Both the position numbers and the translations under genes were made by a program. A stretch of 19,022 nucleotides of DNA from Phycisphaerales bacterium (GTDB taxonomy: Bacteria; Pseudomonadota; Gammaproteobacteria; Competibacterales; Competibacteraceae), in the NCBI GenBank assembly GCA_014879435.1, contig JACSSB010000358.1, positions 1-19,022 of the forward strand, read 5' to 3'. Each line of letters starts with the position of its first letter. Within the stretch, counting starts at the first letter, position 1. The notes beneath the pieces were generated by a model, which saw nothing but the letters and a program-made list of their open reading frames with translations, was not told the DNA's origin and did not search any database. This document shows, piece by piece, positions 14,358 through 19,022 of the stretch.

Positions 14358-14918
14358 TCATTGGGTAGTGGCTAATGCTCTAACATCTGGCCCAAGTGGC
14401 AACACATAATCATACGAAGCCAGTACCTGATTATCCGTCGCCCGGATCAGGCGGGCGCTCACAAACACTGACTGTCGCCCAACCGCATAGGTACCAGCGA
14501 TCACCGCTGCCGCATTGTGCGACTGACTGATTTCCCTGATCGAACGTGACAACGCAAATTCGCCAGCCCCTTCGGCCACGAAGATGTTGTTACGCATCTT
14601 GATCTCGATCACCGTGAACCCTTGCTGCACGAATCGGGAACCAACCTGCTCACCAATCACCCGTCCGAGCCCAGAGGAGGTTTCGAGATTGTTGATATCC
14701 ACAAAGGTCGCGGCCAACAATGGCTCATTCCGCTCTTTAAGCCAAGGAGTTCGCATTAACAGGGTATCGGCAGCGCTATAGTTCTGCTCGATCAAGTTTG
14801 CGTCCCGAACAACAGAGCGCGTTGTGGTGTCGTCCGTGGTGGAGGCGCACCCCATGATGCTTAGGCTAACTACAGCCAACAGCGCGGCAGCGCCACGCAT
14901 GATCATGTTCCAATTCAT
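14358..14918 (-). CDS. FlgO-family outer-membrane lipoprotein
   Basis: A 186-residue predicted lipoprotein. The signal peptide has a hydrophobic core at about residues 9-22 and the lipobox IMGC with lipidated Cys24; Ala-Ser follow, so sorting to the outer membrane is likely. The mature part resembles FlgO of Vibrio cholerae: NLIEQNYSAADTLL, then LAATFVDINNLETSSGLGR, then IGEQVGSRFVQQGFTVIEIK, then AAVIAGTYAVGRQSVFVSAR. FlgO is an outer-membrane protein needed for stable flagella, but no flagellar gene is near here, so the motility role is not assured; the fold also occurs in other envelope proteins. The ATG at 14918 overlaps the upstream lipoprotein stop (ATGA), with GGAGGT 9 bases before it, so translation is coupled. 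Confidence 0.82.
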   Translation of the reverse strand: MNWNMIMRGAAALLAVVSLSIMGCASTTDDTTTRSVVRDANLIEQNYSAADTLLMRTPWLKERNEPLLAATFVDINNLETSSGLGRVIGEQVGSRFVQQGFTVIEIKMRNNIFVAEGAGEFALSRSIREISQSHNAAAVIAGTYAVGRQSVFVSARLIRATDNQVLASYDYVLPLGPDVRALATTQ

Positions 14919-15472
14919 GGTCCAACCACCTCCATGATGCGGCTTGCTGAAGGTTGCATAGCAACGTATTGGCTCTTGTCACCCACATAATAAATATTGC
15001 TATATCGAATGAGGTAACGCTCAGCGTTCATCACCGAAACATTCAGAATCACTTCATCTTTTGTATTATTCGGCAAGCGATCAGTCACCACCTGCAGATC
15101 ATAGGAAACCGGTAACCCCCCCGATGGATTGGTGGTTACGATGAATCCCCGTTCCACTAGATGTGTAGCCAATAATTTCGAAAATGCCTCACCTGCGGGA
15201 CTTGCGTAACGAGGCTCCTGGATATACAAGGTCACGATCGGGCGATCATCCGCAACAGCAGCCTGTTGTTGGTTTTCGTCCTGCCCAGAACTTGGGCCGA
15301 TCAGTGCGTCCTGGAGCCAGTTGGCTACATCAGTTGCCATAACATCCCAGTGATGCGCCGACTGCATCTTCTGCTGGTATGTGAGCGGATAGCCTGTCTC
15401 GACGGGCATCGGAGTCGTGCAAGCCCCCAGCCCAAGGCAGAGGATTACAAGAAGGGCATAAGAGATCTTCAT
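14915..15472 (-). CDS. Lipoprotein of unknown function, partner of the FlgO-like protein
   Basis: I do not recognise the family. The 185-residue protein has a clear lipoprotein signal: MKISYALLV, then the lipobox LGAC with Cys18, followed by Thr-Thr, consistent with the outer membrane. A linker rich in Gln and Asp (about 63-77) precedes a probable small alpha/beta domain: RPIVTLYIQEPRYAS, EAFSKLLATHLVERGFIVTT, VSYDLQVVTDRL, then EVILNVSVMNAERYLIRYSN. The layout, a strand, a helix with 'LATHLVERGF' and more strands, resembles that of its FlgO-like neighbour ('VGSRFVQQGF'), so the two may be distant relatives that form one assembly; that is inference. The ATG at 15472 has GGGAGA 4 bases upstream. 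The gene is first in the two-gene operon. Confidence 0.78.
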   Translation of the reverse strand: MKISYALLVILCLGLGACTTPMPVETGYPLTYQQKMQSAHHWDVMATDVANWLQDALIGPSSGQDENQQQAAVADDRPIVTLYIQEPRYASPAGEAFSKLLATHLVERGFIVTTNPSGGLPVSYDLQVVTDRLPNNTKDEVILNVSVMNAERYLIRYSNIYYVGDKSQYVAMQPSASRIMEVVGP

Positions 15473-15528
15473 GGTTTCTCCCTCGAGTTTTCGTTCCGCT
15501 ATAAGCGGTACCCATTAGAGTTTAACCG

Positions 15529-15557
15529 GTTATACCATTGGCGCCACTTCTTGACAA
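15529..15557 (-). promoter_or_regulatory. Sigma70-type promoter for the two-lipoprotein operon
   Basis: On the minus strand TTGTCA (15552-15557) and TATAAC (15529-15534) are exactly 17 bases apart, each matching consensus at 5 of 6 positions. Transcription would start near 15520, about 50 bases before the first lipoprotein. The leader can form a small CCGCT-ATA-AGCGG hairpin (15496-15508), and the -10 overlaps the palindrome TAACCGGTTA (15523-15532), a possible operator. Confidence 0.6.
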
Positions 15558-15650
15558 CTCAGGTTTCAACGGGGCGCGGTTTGACGAGACCAGCGCCCTA
15601 TCCAATCAAACAGCTCCTCAACGATCAAATTACATCTATTCCGTGTCTGA

Positions 15651-15697
15651 ACACAGCATATAGTATTGTATTTTATAACCAATACATGATGTAGGAA
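15651..15697 (+). promoter_or_regulatory. Two candidate NrdR boxes upstream of nrdJ
   Basis: ACACAGCATATAGTAT (15651-15666) matches the NrdR box consensus ACACWATATATWGTGT at about 13 of 16 positions. A weaker copy, ATACATGATGTAGGAA (15682-15697), matches at about 9, with the core C(N8)G kept. The two start exactly 31 bases apart, the usual tandem spacing of NrdR sites. NrdR represses ribonucleotide reductase genes when dATP is high. TATAGT within box 1 (15659-15664) could be a -10 element. Confidence 0.5.
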
Positions 15698-15818
15698 TTT
15701 TCCTGGTAATTTTTTTTGCATCCTCTAGAATCTGGCGACCTGAATCGTGAGGCGTGTTTCTACCGTAACCGAATCAGAGCTACCCAACAAAGAACCTCAT
15801 CTTGGAGACCCTCGGCCC

Positions 15819-17978
15819 ATGAAGACCGCTCACCTCAAGCCTGTTGACAGCTCGGCCATCGCTGCCGATGTGCCGATACAACCGGCTTCATGGGACATCT
15901 GGGACAAAAAATACCGCCTCCAAGCTAAAGATGGGCAGATCATCGATGAATCCATCGATTGCACCCTACGCCGGGTCGCACGTGCGCTAGCGGATATCGA
16001 AACCACTCCAGAACTGCGTGAACATTGGAGCGAGAAGTTCCTATGGGCCTTGCGACATGGGGCCATTCCGGCTGGACGCATCATCTCCAACGCCGGTGCC
16101 TGGGCACACAAGCCAGCGACCTCCACCATCAACTGCACAGTATCAGGAACCATTGAGGATTCCATGGACGACATTCTGCGCAAGGTGCATGAAGCAGGGC
16201 TCACGCTCAAAGCGGGCTGTGGAATCGGCTATTCCTTTTCCACACTCCGCCCACGTGGGGCCTATGTCTCTGGAGCCGGTGCCTACACATCTGGGCCGCT
16301 GTCGTTCATGGATATCTATGACAAGATGTGTTTCACCGTATCGTCGGCGGGCGGGCGGCGTGGAGCGCAAATGGGTACCTTCGATATTGGGCATCCCGAT
16401 GTTTTGGAATTCATTCGTGCCAAGCGTGAAGCGGGCCGATTACGGCAATTCAATCTCTCGTTGTTGATTACCCGCGAATTCATGGAAGCCGTCAAGCACG
16501 ATGCTGATTGGCCACTCGCCTTCCCCTATCTCAGCAAAGAAACTGAACAGGACCAGGTCGATCTCCAGGATTCCGATCAAATCATTTGGCGTGAATGGCC
16601 AACTACCAATGGCATGATCGTTAATGACGAAGGGAAAGTGGCTTGCAAGATTTATCGAAACATTCGTGCCCGGCGGTTGTGGGATGTAATCATGGCCTCC
16701 ACCTACGATTACGCCGAACCGGGTTTCATCCTCATCGACGAAGTCAATGAGATGAATAATAACTGGTTCTGCGAAAATATCAGGGCGACGAATCCTTGCG
16801 GCGAACAACCGCTCCCTCCCTATGGAGCATGCAATCTCGGCTCTCTCAATCTGACTCCTTTCGTCCAGAATCCCTTTACCGACCGCGCCCGGTTTGATTG
16901 GGACACCTACCGCGAGGTCGTGGCTATCTTCACCCGAATGCTGGATAACGTGGTGGAAATCAACGGTTTGCCATTAGAATCGCAACGCCAGGAAATCTTC
17001 AGCAAGCGCCGCCATGGCATGGGTTATCTGGGACTCGGTTCTACGCTGACGATGTTGCGAATGAAATATGGTTCACCAGAATCATTGGCCTTCACCGAGA
17101 AAGTCACTCGCGAAATGGTTCTGACTGGATGGCGCGTCGCTTTGGATCTGGCACGAGAAAAAGGACCGGCACCCATTCTTGGACAGGATTTCGTCGTTAC
17201 CACCGAAATGCTGCGCAAACGTCCAGAAATGATTGGTGATGGGTTCAAAGAAGGCGACTCGATCCCTGGTCGTCTTTTGCATACCCGCTATAGTCGTTAT
17301 ATGCAAAAAATTGCCGAGATCGAACCAGAACTGGTTGAAGATCTAGCCCAGATTGGTGCCCGCTTCACTCACCACACATCAATCGCACCCACTGGTACTA
17401 TCGCGCTGTCGCTGGCCAACAATGCCAGTAACGGCATCGAACCCAGCTTCGCGCATCATTACTCTCGCAACATCATTCGCCCCGGCAAAAAATCCAAGGA
17501 AAAGGTGGATGTATTTTCGTTCGAGTTGTTGGCCTACCGGCATCTGATCAATCCACGAGCCATCCCCGACGCTACAACTGCTGAGGAACAGTTACCAGAA
17601 TATTTCATCACTGCCGACGATGTGACTCCGCGCCAGCATGTAGATATTCAGGCCGCCGCTCAGAAATGGATCGATTCCAGCATCTCCAAGACCGCAAACG
17701 TACCTACTGATTTTCCCTACGAGGATTTCAAGGACATCTATCTTTACGCTTACGAGCAAGGGCTGAAGGGTTGCACCACCTTTCGCTTCAACCCAGCAGC
17801 ATTCCAAGGCGTGCTGGTCAAGGAGCAAGATCTGGCCAACACCCTCTACCGATTTGTGTTGGAAGATGGCTCGGAAATCGAGGTCAAGGGCAACGAAGAA
17901 ATTGAGTACGACGGTGAGATTCACACGGCAGCGAATCTGTTTGATGCGATCAAGGAAGGGTATTACGGGAAATTTTGA
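15819..17978 (+). CDS. nrdJa: Class II (adenosylcobalamin-dependent) ribonucleotide reductase, large part NrdJa
   Basis: This B12-dependent, oxygen-indifferent reductase makes deoxyribonucleotides. Its 10-stranded barrel is complete: the redox Cys106 in TINCTVSG, the radical Cys327 in NPCGEQ (with Asn325 and Glu329), the redox partner Cys338 in GACNLGSLNLT, and the phosphate-binding APTGTIALSLANNASNGIEP from about 523. The N-terminal ASWDIWDKKYRL is typical; I see no ATP-cone. The last residues (AANLFDAIKEGYYGKF) have no cysteine pair; that pair is on the next gene, so this is the split form known from Pseudomonas aeruginosa. The ATG at 15819 (719 residues) has GGAGA 10 bases upstream. An in-frame GTG at 15747 would add 24 residues and has a poor ribosome site. 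Confidence 0.95.
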   Translation: MKTAHLKPVDSSAIAADVPIQPASWDIWDKKYRLQAKDGQIIDESIDCTLRRVARALADIETTPELREHWSEKFLWALRHGAIPAGRIISNAGAWAHKPATSTINCTVSGTIEDSMDDILRKVHEAGLTLKAGCGIGYSFSTLRPRGAYVSGAGAYTSGPLSFMDIYDKMCFTVSSAGGRRGAQMGTFDIGHPDVLEFIRAKREAGRLRQFNLSLLITREFMEAVKHDADWPLAFPYLSKETEQDQVDLQDSDQIIWREWPTTNGMIVNDEGKVACKIYRNIRARRLWDVIMASTYDYAEPGFILIDEVNEMNNNWFCENIRATNPCGEQPLPPYGACNLGSLNLTPFVQNPFTDRARFDWDTYREVVAIFTRMLDNVVEINGLPLESQRQEIFSKRRHGMGYLGLGSTLTMLRMKYGSPESLAFTEKVTREMVLTGWRVALDLAREKGPAPILGQDFVVTTEMLRKRPEMIGDGFKEGDSIPGRLLHTRYSRYMQKIAEIEPELVEDLAQIGARFTHHTSIAPTGTIALSLANNASNGIEPSFAHHYSRNIIRPGKKSKEKVDVFSFELLAYRHLINPRAIPDATTAEEQLPEYFITADDVTPRQHVDIQAAAQKWIDSSISKTANVPTDFPYEDFKDIYLYAYEQGLKGCTTFRFNPAAFQGVLVKEQDLANTLYRFVLEDGSEIEVKGNEEIEYDGEIHTAANLFDAIKEGYYGKF

Positions 17979-18047
17979 GGCTTCGAAATTGCATGGGAAT
18001 CACTCATAGGTGGTTCAAAAGCTACTTCGTTTCAAAGGGTGGATACC

Positions 18048-18734
18048 ATGACCATTAAAATCGACAAGAAAATCGTCGCCTACAGCGTCGTCAAACCCGA
18101 CGACTTGTCACCAGCGCCCGCAAGCGATCCAATCCAGATCGTGCAGAAAATGCATGAGAGCCTAGCTCGGCCCGAGATGCTGTCCGGCGCCACCTATAAG
18201 GTCAAGACCCCATTATCGGACCATGCGCTCTACATCACGATCAATGATATCGTGCTCAATCCCGGTACCGAGCACGAGGTTCGACATCCCTTCGAAATCT
18301 TCATCAACTCCAAGGCGATGGAGCACTTTCAATGGATCGTTGCCCTGACGCGCATTATCTCAGCGGTATTCCGCAAGGGTGGCGACTGTACTTTCTTGGT
18401 AGAAGAAATGCGTTCGGTATTCGATCCCAAGGGCGGCTACTTTAAGAAAGGCGGCAAGTACATGCCTTCCTTAGTCGCGGAAATCGGTGATGTAATCGAA
18501 TCGCACATGCGCTCAATCGGTTTATTGAAGGAAGATGGCCCCGATCAATACCAGCGTCAGTTGATCGAAGAGCATCGCAACAAATACGAAGCTAGCATGA
18601 AAGCGGTTGAGGATACCGGCACCAGCGGCTTTCCACCGGAAGCTACTCTTTGCAGCAAATGCCAGACTCGGGCAGTCATCGTCTTGGATGGATGCCTGAC
18701 CTGTCTGAATTGCGGCGACTCCAAGTGTTCTTGA
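18048..18734 (+). CDS. nrdJb: NrdJb, small component of the split class II ribonucleotide reductase (TSCPD-type)
   Basis: A 228-residue protein that supplies the C-terminal module missing from NrdJa. The N-terminal part (IDKKIVAYSVV, then PFEIFINSKAMEHFQW and ISAVFRKGGD) is the TSCPD-type domain found at the end of single-chain NrdJ proteins. The tail is a Cys-rich module: CSKC at 202-205, CLTC at 216-219, Cys222 and Cys227 in CGDSKCS. These would form a zinc-ribbon and the thiol pair that re-reduces the NrdJa active site. The ATG at 18048 has AAAGGG 8 bases upstream; a GTG at 18039 lies inside that site and is less likely. It follows nrdJa by 69 bases with no terminator seen, so the two are an operon. 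Confidence 0.92.
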   Translation: MTIKIDKKIVAYSVVKPDDLSPAPASDPIQIVQKMHESLARPEMLSGATYKVKTPLSDHALYITINDIVLNPGTEHEVRHPFEIFINSKAMEHFQWIVALTRIISAVFRKGGDCTFLVEEMRSVFDPKGGYFKKGGKYMPSLVAEIGDVIESHMRSIGLLKEDGPDQYQRQLIEEHRNKYEASMKAVEDTGTSGFPPEATLCSKCQTRAVIVLDGCLTCLNCGDSKCS

Positions 18735-18786
18735 ATCCACACTCATCTTTCATGGCAATCCTTTCAGCCTAAACCGAGACAACACC

Positions 18787-19022
18787 ATGTCCCTGAAACT
18801 ACCCGATCAGATGACAGTTATCGAAATCACCGAGCCTGGTGGTCCCGAAAAACTGATTTCCAGTCGCCGTCCGCTCCCTCAACCTGCACCCGGTGAAGTC
18901 TTGATCAAAGTCGCAGCGGCTGGCATCAACCGCCCCGACTGTCTGCAACGCCAAGGCGGTTATCCACCCCCACCCGGTGCTTCCGACATTCCTGGCTTGG
19001 AAGTAGCCGGTACTATCGTCGC
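18787..19022 (+). CDS. NAD(P)H quinone oxidoreductase, zinc-free MDR family (partial, runs off the right edge)
   Basis: The first 78 residues of a medium-chain reductase of the quinone oxidoreductase type (QOR/PIG3-like), which passes electrons from NADPH to quinones or other enals. MTVIEITEPGGPEKL is the typical opening, followed by PLPQPAPGEVLIKVAAAGINRPDCLQRQGGYPPPPG and IPGLEVAGTIV, the GroES-like domain. The 'NRPDCLQRQG' segment, in place of the zinc-ligand Cys of alcohol dehydrogenases, points to the zinc-free QOR group. The nucleotide-binding domain is outside the window. The start is the ATG at 18787 with only a weak GAGA upstream. It begins 52 bases after nrdJb and may share its transcript. 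Confidence 0.9.
   Translation, partial: MSLKLPDQMTVIEITEPGGPEKLISSRRPLPQPAPGEVLIKVAAAGINRPDCLQRQGGYPPPPGASDIPGLEVAGTIV

Noticed and set aside
15551..15579. Perfect plus-strand TTGACA considered as a -35 for nrdJ
   Set aside because: No -10-like hexamer 16-18 bases downstream (GC-rich there), and it overlaps the better minus-strand promoter of the lipoprotein operon.
15677..15692. Alternative second NrdR box overlapping the weak one
   Set aside because: It matches about 11 of 16 bases but lies 26 bases from box 1, off the usual 31-32 spacing, and lacks the core G.
15693..15718. AGGAA/TTCCT mini-hairpin followed by eight Ts in the nrdJ leader, considered as a terminator
   Set aside because: The stem is AT-rich with at most 5 pairs and a 2-base loop, and the T-run starts 6 bases later; unlikely to terminate.
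1..19022. Mobile elements, CRISPR arrays, tRNA/rRNA genes or a defence island
   Set aside because: No transposase, integrase, regular repeat-spacer array or RNA-gene signature was seen; nearly all space is taken by recognised housekeeping genes on both strands.

Overview
The window reads as a stretch of core chromosome from a gammaproteobacterium. Many proteins resemble E. coli homologues closely (RpoE, NadB, SdhA/B, RNase T, MoaE, MetK). The divergent rpoE/nadB pair and the nearby ygfX, sdhE and ygfZ are gammaproteobacterial neighbourhoods. Unlike enterics, it has an SDHAF4-type SDH assembly factor, an S-adenosylhomocysteine (SAH) riboswitch before ahcY, and a split B12-dependent ribonucleotide reductase (NrdJa/NrdJb) of the kind known in Pseudomonas aeruginosa. 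I cannot fix the genus. I see no tRNA, rRNA, CRISPR, insertion sequence or prophage.

Layout. 1-492: the start of rpoE (minus strand, cut by the left edge), divergent from nadB (plus). 2406-6984: a minus-strand succinate dehydrogenase block, read in the order sdhAF4, sdhC, sdhD, sdhA, sdhB, sdhE, ygfX. It holds all four enzyme subunits and two assembly factors, SdhE (flavinylation of SdhA) and an SDHAF4/DUF1674 protein of only 56 residues. A GC-rich hairpin with a T-rich tail sits between sdhB and sdhE. 7236-8300: ygfZ (plus), a folate-binding Fe-S maintenance protein, whose product may support the Fe-S subunit SdhB. 8365-10301: a minus-strand group of an unrecognised HExxH protein, moaD, moaE and rnt.

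10500-14241: the S-adenosylmethionine cycle on the plus strand: metK (makes SAM), ahcY (clears SAH) and metF (supplies methyl-THF for remethylating homocysteine). An SAH riboswitch precedes ahcY, and a long stem-loop that may act as an attenuator lies between ahcY and metF. 14358-15472: two overlapping lipoprotein genes (minus), one FlgO-like, behind a good sigma70-type promoter. 15651-18734: two candidate NrdR boxes, nrdJa and nrdJb. 18787 to the right edge: the start of a quinone oxidoreductase.

I found no clear new multi-gene system. The most open items are the HExxH protein by moaD, the lipoprotein pair, the ahcY-metF stem-loop, and the palindromes ahead of metK and sdhC. All motif and pairing statements were read by eye; no search or folding program was run.
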